Notes: a model not told the origin generated them from the letters alone. Counted from the stretch's first letter, positions 1-8,932 are shown. The stretch: 64,000 nt of DNA from Gammaproteobacteria bacterium (GCA_026707735.1 JAPOWH010000014.1:1-64000), one strand, 5' to 3'. Made by a program: numbers and translations.

Positions 1-423
1 ATGTTGACATCTAGTTCGACCTCGTCGCCGTCATCGCCGCCGGTGGAGAGGCTGGGGTCGTACAGGTGGTAGACTTTGCCGGTGCAGGAGTTCCAGAAGA
101 GGGCATTGAGGACTTCTTCACTATCGCTGTGGCTGTATTGAGCTTTCCATTCGCAGGATTCGGTTGACGTGTCGTCATCGTTGTCTTCGTTGGTATCAAC
201 TTCGGTGACGATGATTTCGGTGACGGTGATGTTGACATCTAGTTCGTAATCTTCGACGTTAAAGCGGCCGGTGTGCAGGAAGGGGTCGTACAGGTGATAG
301 ATCTTGCCGGTGCAGGAGTTCCAATAGAGGGCATTGAGGCTCCAGAATCCAGAAGAGGAGTCGTTATTGTAATGTTGAAATTTCCATTCACAGGATTCGT
401 TTGACGTGTCGTCATCGTTATCG
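1..423. repeat. Intragenic tandem DNA repeat, period ~228-237 bp
   Basis: The two protein modules are encoded by near-identical DNA. The 18-mer at 1-18 recurs at 229-246 (offset 228), and the 17-mer at 164-180 recurs at 401-417 (offset 237); the 9-bp difference is an in-frame indel in the variable loop. In-phase repeats of this size can expand or contract by recombination or slippage. Confidence 0.8.
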
Positions 424-521
424 TCGTTGGATTGAGCTAGCGTGACGCAGCCGATATTGCCAGCGATCAACAGTGTGGCGATGAGTAGAGCGAGTTTATA
501 GTGGCTGGTTACCTGAGTCAT
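1..521 (-). CDS. Secreted tandem-repeat protein, C-terminus cut by window edge
   Basis: Reading leftward from ATG at 521, the frame stays open for 173 codons to the window edge. The first ~30 residues form a signal peptide (hydrophobic LALLIATLLIAG, likely cleavage after VTLA). Then come two copies of a ~75-residue module: an Asp/Asn-rich linker (NDDDTS), ESCEWK, a short variable loop, NALYWNSCTGK or NALFWNSCTGK, YHLYDP, and ELDVN. Each copy has two Cys, probably a disulfide, so each may be a small extracytoplasmic beta domain; more copies may follow outside the window. Codon use is richer in C-ending codons (CTC, TCC, ACC, GCC) than neighbouring genes, which hints at transfer or recent repeat amplification. 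No family recognised and no function assigned. A faint resemblance in pattern (Trp, paired Cys, YDP) exists to the C-terminal repeats of the giant protease at 26457-32438. Confidence 0.75.
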   Translation of the reverse strand, partial: MTQVTSHYKLALLIATLLIAGNIGCVTLAQSNDDNDDDTSNESCEWKFQHYNNDSSSGFWSLNALYWNSCTGKIYHLYDPFLHTGRFNVEDYELDVNITVTEIIVTEVDTNEDNDDDTSTESCEWKAQYSHSDSEEVLNALFWNSCTGKVYHLYDPSLSTGGDDGDEVELDVN

Positions 522-565
522 GTGATTTTCTCTAAGTTTAGATCCTCTACCACTAGACAAATTGT

Positions 566-803
566 ATGGGAATTACTGCTTCAACTAATCAAGCTCGTTG
601 ACTAGGGCAACAGTCGCGTACGCAACACAGATGAGTGCGGTCGAGCAAGCAACAGTCTCTTGTTGACCAATCCAAGAAGGCAGGAATCTGCCTGTCACTC
701 AGCCTAATTGTGATCCTCTGTCCACTTCGAGACAGAACTAGTCAGTCAATCCGTTTCAATCCCATAGGTAGTATACCTGTTTACTTAAAGCAGTAATTCC
801 CAT
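566..803. repeat. Non-coding element framed by a perfect 16-bp inverted repeat
   Basis: The gap 522-901 has no convincing gene. It holds a perfect 16-bp inverted repeat: ATGGGAATTACTGCTT at 566-581 and its reverse complement at 788-803, 206 bp apart. Between the arms lie three small perfect hairpins: 679-694 (6-bp stem, 4-nt loop), 717-736 (6-bp stem, 8-nt loop) and 766-778 (5-bp stem, 3-nt loop). No target-site duplication is obvious. It could be a MITE-like miniature element, a structured RNA, or the promoter/operator region between the divergent genes at 521 and 902. Confidence 0.45.
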
Positions 804-901
804 CAATTACCGCAATAGATGGCAAAGATATGTGATGTTTGATACGCTGACGCTTATATAGCAAATTAACTTTCGTATTCAAGCAAGGATGGAGAATACA
901 A

Positions 902-1324
902 GTGCTAGTTCATGAAATGATAGTGTTTGCTGTTTGGATAAACTTGTTTGTAGGGAGTTTAGTTGCTGTGATTTTTTTGCATCTTCGGTGCAAGCGTCAT
1001 TATTCATATCATTTACTTAAACTCTCAACTTTACTATTTTTTTCGGTCTTCGTATTTGTTGGCGGGGAGAATTACTTTATTCCTGTCAGCAGATCACGTG
1101 AAATGCTTGTCTATGAGTTGTTTTCCAATGGAGTCATTACTGATATTTGGAGCATTGGTTTCGTAATTGCTATAGATTTGATTATCTTCGTGGGATTGTG
1201 CACTTTCTTCGCAAAAAGAACAAGTGTGCTGATTGGCATCGGCGCCGAAATAGCTCTTTGGATTCTGATTACACAGTTAAGAGTAGTGGTAACTGCATTC
1301 TGGAATCCACTTACTGCGTTTTGA
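902..1324 (+). CDS. Small integral membrane protein, unrecognised
   Basis: A 140-residue protein starting at GTG 902, preceded by the purine-rich GGATGGAGA. Four hydrophobic segments are visible (about residues 7-27, 35-53, 78-100 and 106-130), so it is probably a four-helix inner-membrane protein. The second loop is rich in basic residues (RCKRHY). I recognise no family motif. It is divergent from the repeat protein at 521 with the inverted-repeat element between them, and is followed by a ~235-bp gap in which I see no gene. An internal ATG at 917 is an alternative start but would clip the first helix. Confidence 0.6.
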   Translation: MLVHEMIVFAVWINLFVGSLVAVIFLHLRCKRHYSYHLLKLSTLLFFSVFVFVGGENYFIPVSRSREMLVYELFSNGVITDIWSIGFVIAIDLIIFVGLCTFFAKRTSVLIGIGAEIALWILITQLRVVVTAFWNPLTAF

Positions 1325-1559
1325 GCAGGTCCGCATGGCATTCAATGCGTTTGGAGGCCTATATGTCAACTGAAATGGCTTTCGCTTTGATTCGTGCTTG
1401 ATTTGTTGCGCGAGATCACCGTGCAAATGCCTTGCATCGGGCTCAATGTAGCGATAGGAAGGATACCGCGAGGAACGATTTTTCATCTCGATGCAGCCCA
1501 TCGAGATCCCTTTGTGCCAAAACCGGCATAATCTACGTTTTCGATTCTTGACGGACTGA

Positions 1560-2132
1560 GTGAACAGAGTGAAGGTAGTCCTAGGCATTGTTTGTGCATG
1601 CTTGGCGGTGGCTGCAACCGCGGAAACATGGAAGGGATTGGAAGTTCGAGCGGAATACACCGAAGACGATTGTCCATCCTATTCTTCGGTGAGCTCCGAC
1701 TACCAATACAGTTCTGATTCTGATCTCGTGATCGAGAAGTCACTGGGCGGTTTCTACTCTCCGTACGACAACATCTGGTACGACGAAGCGACAGATGTCG
1801 ATGTTGAACACATGGTAGCTCGCAAGGAAGCACACGACAGCGGACTGTGCAAGGCTTCTTCCGAAGTACGCTACGCATTTGCCAACGATCTTTTGAACCT
1901 CACGCTCTCTACACCTTCGGTGAACCGATCCAAGGGAGCGAGGGATGCTGGGGAATGGCTTCCGGAGAACAACAAATGCTGGTATGTCTTCACTGTGATC
2001 CAAGTGAAGAAAAAGTACAAGATGTCGGTTGATTCCGATGAACGAGACGCAATGCAGGATGTCTTGGAAAACTGCACTGCGGATGAAATTTTTCTGGAGC
2101 CCCCTGAACAGAATGATCCAGAAAACGCCTAA
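1560..2132 (+). CDS. Secreted HNH nuclease, GmrSD C-terminal / DUF1524 family
   Basis: A 190-residue protein with a signal peptide (residues 1-21, AVAATA before ETWKG). The His-Me-finger core of the DUF1524 / GmrSD C-terminal family is clear: DVEHMVARKEAHDSG (residues 81-95, catalytic His84 with Glu90/His92), FANDLLNLTLSTPSVNRSKG (about 107-126, with conserved Asn109 and the NRSK motif at 122-125), then the family's W-P...C-Y...W/I...K-Y ending. Cys38, Cys97, Cys140 and Cys172 could form disulfides, which fits export. Members of this family act as periplasmic or extracellular metal-dependent DNases; here the role (nutrient DNA or defence against incoming DNA) is inferred. Start is GTG at 1560 with only a weak ribosome site. 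The next gene, an adenine methyltransferase, begins 36 bp downstream. Confidence 0.82.
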   Translation: MNRVKVVLGIVCACLAVAATAETWKGLEVRAEYTEDDCPSYSSVSSDYQYSSDSDLVIEKSLGGFYSPYDNIWYDEATDVDVEHMVARKEAHDSGLCKASSEVRYAFANDLLNLTLSTPSVNRSKGARDAGEWLPENNKCWYVFTVIQVKKKYKMSVDSDERDAMQDVLENCTADEIFLEPPEQNDPENA

Positions 2133-2168
2133 TTCGGTTTGGTCTGCATGAAGTAGCTTGAAGGAACT

Positions 2169-3359
2169 GTGTCTACTAACTCCCCGATCGAGCGCTATTC
2201 TGCAACGCATAGATCTTCCTTTCGCGAACCGTTGTCAATGAAAATCATTGATGCAATTTCGCTCCCGCGCCCACAAGACAACGAGCGATTGCCGAAACCG
2301 CCTTTACTAGTCCCGCTGCGGAAATCCACGCAACCTAAAACTTCAACCAAAGCGTCTGGCGGTGGAGTCTCGACCACTGCTGCTGGACCGATTGCAGCCA
2401 GACAGCAATCCCGTCATAAGCATTGCACAGAGCAAGAACTAAAGAGATTAACGGGCGCTTTCTATACCGTGGAAAATCCATTCGTTCATCCAGCATTTGC
2501 GGGTTGGGCACGAAAAGCAGAGTTGAGGCGGCGAGAAATATTGGAACCCTTTGCTGGAAGCAATAGACTCATACGACACCTGAGGAAGATGGACTTGTGT
2601 CGTCGATTTGCTTCATTTGACATTTTTCCAGCTTCGGTCGACGTGCAGCAGCGAGACACACTGAAGTCGTTTCCAACTGGTTATGGCGTTTGTATTACAA
2701 ATCCTCCCTGGCTTGCAAGGAATAGTGCATCAAAGCGCAGATTGCCATTTCCCGCTACGCGCTATGACAACTTGTACAAACATTGCCTCGATAAGTGTCT
2801 TAATCACTGCGACTGGGTCGCGGCGATCATTCCCGAGTCATTCCTGCGTGCCGACGTCTTTCTTGACCGACTGCAGCACTGCATTTCGTTGCCAAACAGA
2901 TTGTTTCGTGACACTGGACATCCCGCGTGCCTTGCGTTGTTTGGACCTGAACAGTCCACTGATGCACTTGTATGGACCGGAACTAAGAGAGTAGGGTGGC
3001 TCAATGAGCTGATCGATCTTCGTCCCAAACCAAGAAAAGACGGGTGCGCAATCAGGTTCAACGAACGAAACGGAAATGTTGGGCTGATCGCGCTGGACAA
3101 TACGGTTGGTCCGTCTATTCGATTCTGTAAGGTCGAGGAACTTGCTCACTACAACGTCAAACATTCGGGACGGCACATCACCAAGATTCATGTTGATTCG
3201 AGATTGGCAGTTGATCGATGGAACCTTGAAATCTACGAATTTCGGCGCAACACCAAAGACGTCCTCATGACCTGCTATAAAGGTGTCAGGCAAGACGGCA
3301 TGTATCGCAGACGTCTCGATTGGCAACTGGCACGTGGCATCATTCACAATTGTGAGTAG
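2169..3359 (+). CDS. Orphan N6-adenine DNA methyltransferase
   Basis: A 396-residue class I methyltransferase. GAFYT (96-100) precedes the SAM-binding motif I EPFAGSNRL (126-134); an acidic residue after a hydrophobic strand (FASFDIFP, Asp151) fits the adenosyl-ribose contact; the catalytic motif IV is NPPW (178-181), the N6-adenine signature. The order motif I then NPPW, with GxFYT in front, is typical of gamma-type / type IIG-like adenine methyltransferases. Residues 1-85 are basic, Pro/Ser-rich and look disordered. GTG 2169 follows AAGGA closely (3 nt), and an ATG at 2238 is an alternative start that removes 23 residues. No endonuclease subunit is fused or adjacent apart from the secreted HNH protein upstream, so this is probably a solitary methylase or a remnant. 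Confidence 0.8.
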   Translation: MSTNSPIERYSATHRSSFREPLSMKIIDAISLPRPQDNERLPKPPLLVPLRKSTQPKTSTKASGGGVSTTAAGPIAARQQSRHKHCTEQELKRLTGAFYTVENPFVHPAFAGWARKAELRRREILEPFAGSNRLIRHLRKMDLCRRFASFDIFPASVDVQQRDTLKSFPTGYGVCITNPPWLARNSASKRRLPFPATRYDNLYKHCLDKCLNHCDWVAAIIPESFLRADVFLDRLQHCISLPNRLFRDTGHPACLALFGPEQSTDALVWTGTKRVGWLNELIDLRPKPRKDGCAIRFNERNGNVGLIALDNTVGPSIRFCKVEELAHYNVKHSGRHITKIHVDSRLAVDRWNLEIYEFRRNTKDVLMTCYKGVRQDGMYRRRLDWQLARGIIHNCE

Positions 3360-3742
3360 AACGATATCGAGCAGATTGTTCTTGAAGACAGTTTCGTTTC
3401 ATTGCTTCGACATGTCTTAGTTACTGCCAATGCGACAAGAGGCCTATGTCTCAATTGAATGGAATTGCAAACATGCAGGTAGTAATGTGAATCCACTTGG
3501 AGCGCCGCAGAACCCCCTTGGTTTGATGGAGACATTAGTATCGCTGTAAGGTGTTCTGTCTCGGAGGGTTTTCGTCCCACTGATTGCCATCACCAAGATG
3601 TCGTCTGGCTTGGTGCACTGCCGCTTGTGGCTGAAGCCTATAGCGAACCTCAGTCTTGTGCAATCACGCGATTCAGTCACTGCTCCTGCATCATTCGTTG
3701 CAATGGCGTAGAAGTACTATCGAAAACATTGGAGCCCTTTAA
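3360..3742. other. Intergenic region, nothing recognised
   Basis: A 383-bp gap between the methyltransferase and the AmpG-like gene. Frames on the minus strand are open for short stretches but have no ribosome site or recognisable protein. The only usable signal is GGAG at 3731-3734, placed 8 nt before the GTG start at 3743. Confidence 0.5.
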
Positions 3743-5119
3743 GTGAATTCGGACGCCGTGAGCGCAAAACAAGAGCAGCTAACGTTTTTTCAAATACTGA
3801 GACTCTTACGCGACGTGAGGCTCTGGAGGATTTTCGTTCTTGGCATAGCAAGTGGATATCCGTGGGTCATCATTGGTGGAACGATGACCAATTGGCTTCG
3901 AGGCGAAGGCATTTCTCGGACAGAAATTGGATTTTTAGGTCTCATATTTCTTGCATACACGTTTAATTTTCTGTGGGCACCCATACTCGATGCCGTGAAA
4001 ATCCGGTGGTTAAAGGGAATCGGTCAACGAAGATCGTGGATTCTCCTCTGCCAAATCGGCATCGTTGCGTTTACGTTAGTTTTGGCTTTTACAGACCCGC
4101 ATTTGATGTTTGAATTGTCCCCGAATTTGAGCATTCGCGTATTGGTCTTCATTGCTCTTGGTATAGCAATTTTCTCAGCTACGCAGGACCTTGCCATCGA
4201 CGCATATCGAGTGACGATTATCGGCCACGATGAGCGAGAAATGATTTGTTTGGGATCTTCGATGGCAACGGCAGGTTGGTTCTGCGGGGCTGGATTTCCT
4301 GGTGCGCTACTCCTGTATCTGTCTGGGGCAATTTCATGGCAATGGGTTTATGTTGCTGCAGCTCTACTAGTTCTTCCGGTAACCATTTTGGTTTTGAAGT
4401 GGTTTGAGGAACCGAAGCTTGTGTCGCGAGAGCTTCCTTCCAATTGGTTTATCAACGTTCTATCCGAGTATGCCGAGACTGTAGTCGATTTTGTAAAGCG
4501 ACATGGTGGCTCAATTGCTGTTGGATTGGTTCTGTTTTGCATTCTGTTCAAGATTGGTGAGGCGTTTCTTGGTCGCATGATCGACAACTTCTATGTAGAC
4601 ATTGGCTATACACAGTCAGAAATTGCTACAGCCTCTAGATTGGTTGGAACTTTTGTTTCTATCGCTTGCGCACTGTTTGTTGGAACAGTGATGCCTCGAA
4701 TTGGGGTATTCAGAATGCTGTTCGGAGCAGGAATTGCAATGGCCGCAACCAACCTAATCTTTGCTTGGATTGCAGGTGTAGGACCGAACTACGATCTGCT
4801 TGTATTTGCAGTAGTTGCAGATGGCATAACGGAAGGTGTCTCAAACGCGGCGTTTGTCGCGTTTATAACCTTCTACGTGAGCCACCTACATGCAGCGAGC
4901 CAATACGGTGCCCTAGCATCTATTGGTACAGGCTCACGAACGGCCTTGGCAGCGATGAGCGGTTGGTTTCTCGATGAGTCTCTCGGAGGGAATTACACGC
5001 TGTTTTTCATACTAACTTCTGTCGCTGTTATTCCCTCTCTAGGATTGTTAGGCTACTTGGCGTATCGAGTTCGGGGAAGAGGGTTACGCCAATCCGAACT
5101 GTCCCAGAATGTTAGCTAG
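3743..5119 (+). CDS. AmpG-like MFS permease
   Basis: A 458-residue inner-membrane transporter of the major facilitator superfamily with about 12 hydrophobic segments. The pattern is that of the AmpG (PAT) branch: LGIASGYPWVIIGGTMTNWL near the first helix, GISRTEIGFLGL and FNFLWAPILDA around residues 56-83, and SATQDLAIDAYR (145-156), the most diagnostic AmpG motif. AmpG proteins import anhydro-muropeptides released during wall turnover and can feed beta-lactamase induction. No wall-recycling enzymes sit beside it, so the substrate is inferred and other PAT-family substrates are possible. The GTG start is set by GGAG 8 nt upstream. A MurF ligase occurs at 41896-43281 but is far away. Confidence 0.8.
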   Translation: MNSDAVSAKQEQLTFFQILRLLRDVRLWRIFVLGIASGYPWVIIGGTMTNWLRGEGISRTEIGFLGLIFLAYTFNFLWAPILDAVKIRWLKGIGQRRSWILLCQIGIVAFTLVLAFTDPHLMFELSPNLSIRVLVFIALGIAIFSATQDLAIDAYRVTIIGHDEREMICLGSSMATAGWFCGAGFPGALLLYLSGAISWQWVYVAAALLVLPVTILVLKWFEEPKLVSRELPSNWFINVLSEYAETVVDFVKRHGGSIAVGLVLFCILFKIGEAFLGRMIDNFYVDIGYTQSEIATASRLVGTFVSIACALFVGTVMPRIGVFRMLFGAGIAMAATNLIFAWIAGVGPNYDLLVFAVVADGITEGVSNAAFVAFITFYVSHLHAASQYGALASIGTGSRTALAAMSGWFLDESLGGNYTLFFILTSVAVIPSLGLLGYLAYRVRGRGLRQSELSQNVS

Positions 5120-5362
5120 GAAAGTATTGTTGCGTTCACATTCTTGCTAATGCGGATTTTCAAAGCGCGCCCTGCTCATGCGGAAGCCATGTATTCGCCA
5201 GAAATCTATGGCACTACCAAGTCTCGGAGAAATTACATTCCAAGCGACTAGACGCGTTCCTTCTGGGTTTTGACGCCGCTATCGCTCGCAATTTAGATTT
5301 TGGTCTGTTGAAAGCACAATCTTCAAAACGGGGTTCGCTTCAATCAGCTGAGGCGGATTGAG

Positions 5363-6922
5363 ATGACGGGTGGAAAGCCGCGTATGCTCTCTTTGCGCTA
5401 TTACTTGGCGTTCGGAACGCTAGTTCTGTTCCTAGTGGCATTTGGAGTCATTAGGTGGCACTTGTCCCACGCCGGTGATCTCAAAACGGAAAAATCCGAT
5501 TACGTAATCCCTTCTACGGATAGTGCGGCAATGGACGTTGAATCGCTGCTTACGGCAGAAGCCCCCCAAGTAAGCTATGCAGTCAAATCTATGAGTCAAG
5601 ATGAACAGTCGCTGATGTTCACTCCAGACCATGTCATTCTCAATATTGAATGCAAGATGCTAACCGGCGAGGGAGCCGCAAAGGACGTCGCGGTAGTCAC
5701 CATGCCCACCGAAGATGGAGCTGAATTCGTTGTCTTAGGCAACACTGGAACGTTGGCTAGTGGACAGCTTGATTTTCTTCCCAATCACACCCAGTTAGGC
5801 CGACGCTCTGATGGCTCGACTGTGGTTGGATTTGGAGCATTGCGAGTAGACTCCCGTGCGTGGTTACCGCAGGACTCTGACGAACCGGTACGAATCTACC
5901 GAGATGGTCACATCGTGTATGAGACCAACAAGGCTTGGGATTTTGGTGTCTCGGAGGATGGTGCATCGTTTTTCTTGTATCAACCTTCTCCCGGCGGACA
6001 TTCACGACTGGTGGTAAACAATATTGACACGGGAACGCAAGTGGAACATGAGCTCGGCACGAAATTGACTCCGTCTAGCGGTTATTGGCGGGAGAGGGAT
6101 CACGTACCGTCCTTTTCGCTAGATGGCTCGGAAATATTGTTTGCCCCTGGACGTTTCGGTTACAGGGAAACGAGAAGTTACTACGTATATCCCGTGGGGG
6201 AAGGTCGCAAACGTCGCATTACAGTCAAAGATTTTTGGGCCACATTGCTGACGTCAAGTGAAAGCGGCTTCTTTGTACAGTGGCCAGAAGAAAGGAAGAC
6301 AGGGGAATCTGGATACCATCTGCAAATCACAAAGCGTCGACTTGACCCCTCTACTGGCGACAGCGAGATACTGTGGACCACAAGAGCAAACGTTGAAATT
6401 TACAAGGATTTCTTGGCACTCTCACAGGATGGCAAATGGCTTGGACTAGATGGCCAAAGTTATACAGTTGTCGATACAAGTACTGGAGAAACTGTGTTCA
6501 GTTTTCCTTCCTCCGGAACTCCTTCTGTGAAGTTTGCTCGACTGGCGCCCGTCTTGCCGGATGGTGCGTCGGAAGACGACATCGGTAGGCAAGTTTCCAT
6601 GGGATTTAAAGGAAACTACCTTGTCGGCTACAGAATGCAGGGCGACACGTCCTCTTGCTACGATCTTGTTGACGAAACTTGGGATCGCGTAGCGTTGCAT
6701 GAGTGCCTAAAGGAGATGCGAAGAAACGGATCTTACCGAGAGTTCTACGATGTTTACGACCTAAACAATGTTGAAGTCGAAGGCTCTCCCGCTTACGCTA
6801 CACCTGCTTATTCAGAATCCTCCTGCATTCCTGCGAACCCACCTTGGAGAGGTCTGATCGACGCAAATGGCCAACTTGCATTTCAAGCTACACAAGCCTT
6901 CCAAGAAAGCGACACGCACTAG
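5363..6922 (+). CDS. Membrane-anchored, propeller-like protein of unknown function
   Basis: A 519-residue protein with a short cytoplasmic N-terminus, one transmembrane segment (about residues 11-29, AFGTLVLFLVAFGVIRW) and a large extracytoplasmic part. The body contains many beta-rich stretches ending in patterns such as DGSTVVGFG, SEDGASFFLY, SLDGSEILFAPG, SQDGKWLGLDG and VVDTSTGETVFSF, which look like blades of a TolB/WD40-type propeller. No catalytic motif was recognised. It stands alone, 243 bp after the AmpG-like gene, and an intrinsic terminator lies about 190 bp after its stop. A second ATG (residue 8) is an alternative start. Confidence 0.6.
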   Translation: MTGGKPRMLSLRYYLAFGTLVLFLVAFGVIRWHLSHAGDLKTEKSDYVIPSTDSAAMDVESLLTAEAPQVSYAVKSMSQDEQSLMFTPDHVILNIECKMLTGEGAAKDVAVVTMPTEDGAEFVVLGNTGTLASGQLDFLPNHTQLGRRSDGSTVVGFGALRVDSRAWLPQDSDEPVRIYRDGHIVYETNKAWDFGVSEDGASFFLYQPSPGGHSRLVVNNIDTGTQVEHELGTKLTPSSGYWRERDHVPSFSLDGSEILFAPGRFGYRETRSYYVYPVGEGRKRRITVKDFWATLLTSSESGFFVQWPEERKTGESGYHLQITKRRLDPSTGDSEILWTTRANVEIYKDFLALSQDGKWLGLDGQSYTVVDTSTGETVFSFPSSGTPSVKFARLAPVLPDGASEDDIGRQVSMGFKGNYLVGYRMQGDTSSCYDLVDETWDRVALHECLKEMRRNGSYREFYDVYDLNNVEVEGSPAYATPAYSESSCIPANPPWRGLIDANGQLAFQATQAFQESDTH

Positions 6923-7113
6923 AGTTAGGTTGAGCAAACTCAAGGAAATTGCAGGGAATAAGACGAGCAATCCCGCCGAATTGTAGCGCTGTCTTTAGAT
7001 CAATCGAATTAGGTGTACCCTTTGTCGACTCGAATTCACTCACACAGAAAACTGCTCCGCTAACCAAAGCGCAGTAGATCCACGCGTGTCAAATCGCTGC
7101 AGTGGCTTATTGC

Positions 7114-7146
7114 GCCGGCCGTTGGCAAATAGAGCCGGCCTTTTTT
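7114..7146 (+). terminator. Rho-independent terminator
   Basis: GCCGGC at 7114-7119 pairs with GCCGGC at 7134-7139 around a 14-nt loop, followed by six T at 7141-7146. It lies between the convergent genes ending at 6922 (+) and 7177 (-); the T run favours the plus-strand transcript. Confidence 0.65.
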
Positions 7147-7176
7147 GGATTCCCGCAGGTCGGCGAGAAAGTAGCC

Positions 7177-7587
7177 TTATTCCTGATTGGTCGGAGCATC
7201 TCTTGTCAATCGCTCAAGTGCATCTTGCACTAGCGAGATGATTATTAGGATTCCCCATGAAGTCAAGTAGGCAATTGGCCACTCTCCCTCAACAAAACGA
7301 TATGCTACGGGAAAAATCATGAGTACGATTGCAAGCAAGACGAAACCCAAGCAACCGGAGAAAAGTCCCCCTATCCAAAGAAAGACAGTCGACCACGAAC
7401 CGGAAAGAAATCGGAAGACTACCGTCACCACGGCGATTGCCAGAATTGGTACTGCCCACACAAAGGAGAACCAGAAAATTCCCCACCATTCCAGCAAAGA
7501 TGCGAAGGTAATGAACAACATTAGAGCTAGGGGTACAAGACCTGCGAACGCAAGCGATTTTTCTATTAGCTTTAAGGCATTCTTCAT
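7177..7587 (-). CDS. Small integral membrane protein, unrecognised
   Basis: Placed at ATG 7587 this is a 136-residue protein with a basic start (MKNALKLIEK) followed by four hydrophobic segments and a short charged C-terminal tail (DALERLTRDAPTNQE). The frame is open upstream to a TTG at 7662, but the extra 25 residues are polar, unlike a membrane protein start, and that TTG has no good ribosome site. No family recognised. It is convergent with the anchored protein at 5363-6922. Confidence 0.6.
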   Translation of the reverse strand: MKNALKLIEKSLAFAGLVPLALMLFITFASLLEWWGIFWFSFVWAVPILAIAVVTVVFRFLSGSWSTVFLWIGGLFSGCLGFVLLAIVLMIFPVAYRFVEGEWPIAYLTSWGILIIISLVQDALERLTRDAPTNQE

Positions 7588-8039
7588 AGATGAGGTCCCA
7601 TATCCCGTTCCGAACGACTCATTGCTGGACAAGTGCGCCACAACATCGCCGAAGTCCTGCAACTCTAAGCACCATATCGTACCGCTTGGTTAATCCAAAG
7701 CGAGTACCAAGCCACTGTCAATCCTTTAGGGCATGGTAAGTTTGAGCTTCGGCGACTGAATCGAAGCCGAGCTCGTCTACCCGGCATTCCAAGAATGCGA
7801 TGAGGAAGCGTGGCACTTCTTGCAAGTCAGGATCTCTGCATCAAGCTGATTGCTAGCGAACCCATTGTGGAGCGGGATGCTGCTGATAGCGATTGGAATT
7901 ATGCCCTTCAGGCTAGACACGCTCTCGCCGCAAGCAGAAGACAGAACGGAATCCAATCGTTTGCTTTAACTAATGCAGCAGTGGTTCGAATGTCCCGTGA
8001 TTTTTCTAACCCAATTGAAGTGACTCGGTTCAAGCTCTC
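7588..8039. other. Intergenic region, nothing recognised
   Basis: A 452-bp gap between two minus-strand genes. A plus-strand frame is open from 7810 to 8193 but runs antisense into the clear hydrolase gene and shows no recognisable protein. No strong hairpin or promoter consensus was found. Confidence 0.45.
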
Positions 8040-8828
8040 TCAATCAGGAAATTGCGCCGCCAACCAATGCTTTATCGCTTCACGGGTGTCAAATCGCCAC
8101 AGCAGCTCCTCGTGCGGACCCTCAGCAATAACTACTTCGGCTTGGGGGAGTTGTTCAAGCACCTTGCGTGTCTCTTTTGGGGGAATCACGTAATCGTGTT
8201 CTGAATAGAGCACCAATATTTTTCTAGGGAGCGAATTGAGCTGTGAGCGCACATCAAACTTGTGCCGCAAGAGAAACCTAAGTGGCAATATTCGACTGGG
8301 TGTCTCGTTTCCAGCGTGCACCAAGGACCGAAATGGCGAGGCGAGAATGAGTCCCTCAACGCTGGGATCGGAAGTGAGAATCGCGACACCGCAGCCCAGA
8401 CTGTTTCCCATTAATACCAGTGGCCGATCTGGAAATTCAGATTTGGTCCAATCAACGAGTAGCTTGGCGTCCTCGAGTATCACTTTTTCGGATGGTTGTC
8501 CGTCACTCTTGCCGAACCCCCGATAATTTGTTAGAACGGCTGCGGCGCCATAAACGTGGAATTGTCGAACATAACCACGGGCCTCGCCTAGGTTGCCTGT
8601 AAAGAACACCACAACTGGACCGGTTGCATTTCGATTGACAATGTATCCACGCGACGAGATTCCTTTCGCGTCATCAAGCAGTATTTCGTACTCTTCGAAG
8701 GGTACGGTTATCCGCTTGTCTGATTCGCTAGGGTGAAACACTATTGAATCTTGCGACAAAAACAGCGCGATGCACACCGCGCAGTAGGCCAGACCAAGCA
8801 CAATCAGAACGGTTCGTGGTCGTACCAT
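8040..8828 (-). CDS. Membrane-anchored alpha/beta hydrolase, BEM46/ABHD17-like (paralog 1)
   Basis: A 262-residue serine hydrolase. One N-terminal transmembrane anchor (about residues 7-25, ending SQDSIVFHP, a hallmark of the BEM46 group) is followed by the fold: oxyanion region FFTGNLGEARG (75-85), NYRGFGKSDG (101-110), nucleophile elbow MGNSLG with Ser143, acid Asp212 in SEHDYVIP, and catalytic His239 in EGPHEELL. Relatives are lipases, esterases or depalmitoylases; the substrate is unknown. It is the first of four paralogs in this window (others at 48413, 57185, 58230), all on the minus strand. It is not in an obvious operon; an unusual set of alternative hairpins lies about 105-158 bp upstream of its start. 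Confidence 0.85.
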   Translation of the reverse strand: MVRPRTVLIVLGLAYCAVCIALFLSQDSIVFHPSESDKRITVPFEEYEILLDDAKGISSRGYIVNRNATGPVVVFFTGNLGEARGYVRQFHVYGAAAVLTNYRGFGKSDGQPSEKVILEDAKLLVDWTKSEFPDRPLVLMGNSLGCGVAILTSDPSVEGLILASPFRSLVHAGNETPSRILPLRFLLRHKFDVRSQLNSLPRKILVLYSEHDYVIPPKETRKVLEQLPQAEVVIAEGPHEELLWRFDTREAIKHWLAAQFPD

Positions 8829-8932
8829 CGTGATTCGTTGATTTAGACGTGTTCTCTACAAACTAAGCAGTACGAAGTCAGTTTGTAGACTAGTTTCGAC
8901 ACGGGTTGTCTGTTTACTCAGAGAAATGTGCA

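Noticed and set aside
1277-1660. Minus-strand open frame across the gap before the HNH nuclease
   Set aside because: Overlaps the start of the clear DUF1524 gene and the end of the membrane protein; basic, Cys/Arg-rich product typical of an antisense shadow.
1560-3359. Reading the nuclease and methyltransferase as a classic restriction-modification pair
   Set aside because: The nuclease has a signal peptide and belongs to a secreted family, so it would not cut in the cytoplasm where the methylase acts.
7810-8193. Plus-strand open frame of 127 codons
   Set aside because: It runs antisense into the hydrolase gene (8040-8828), which has a complete catalytic triad; the product shows no family pattern.
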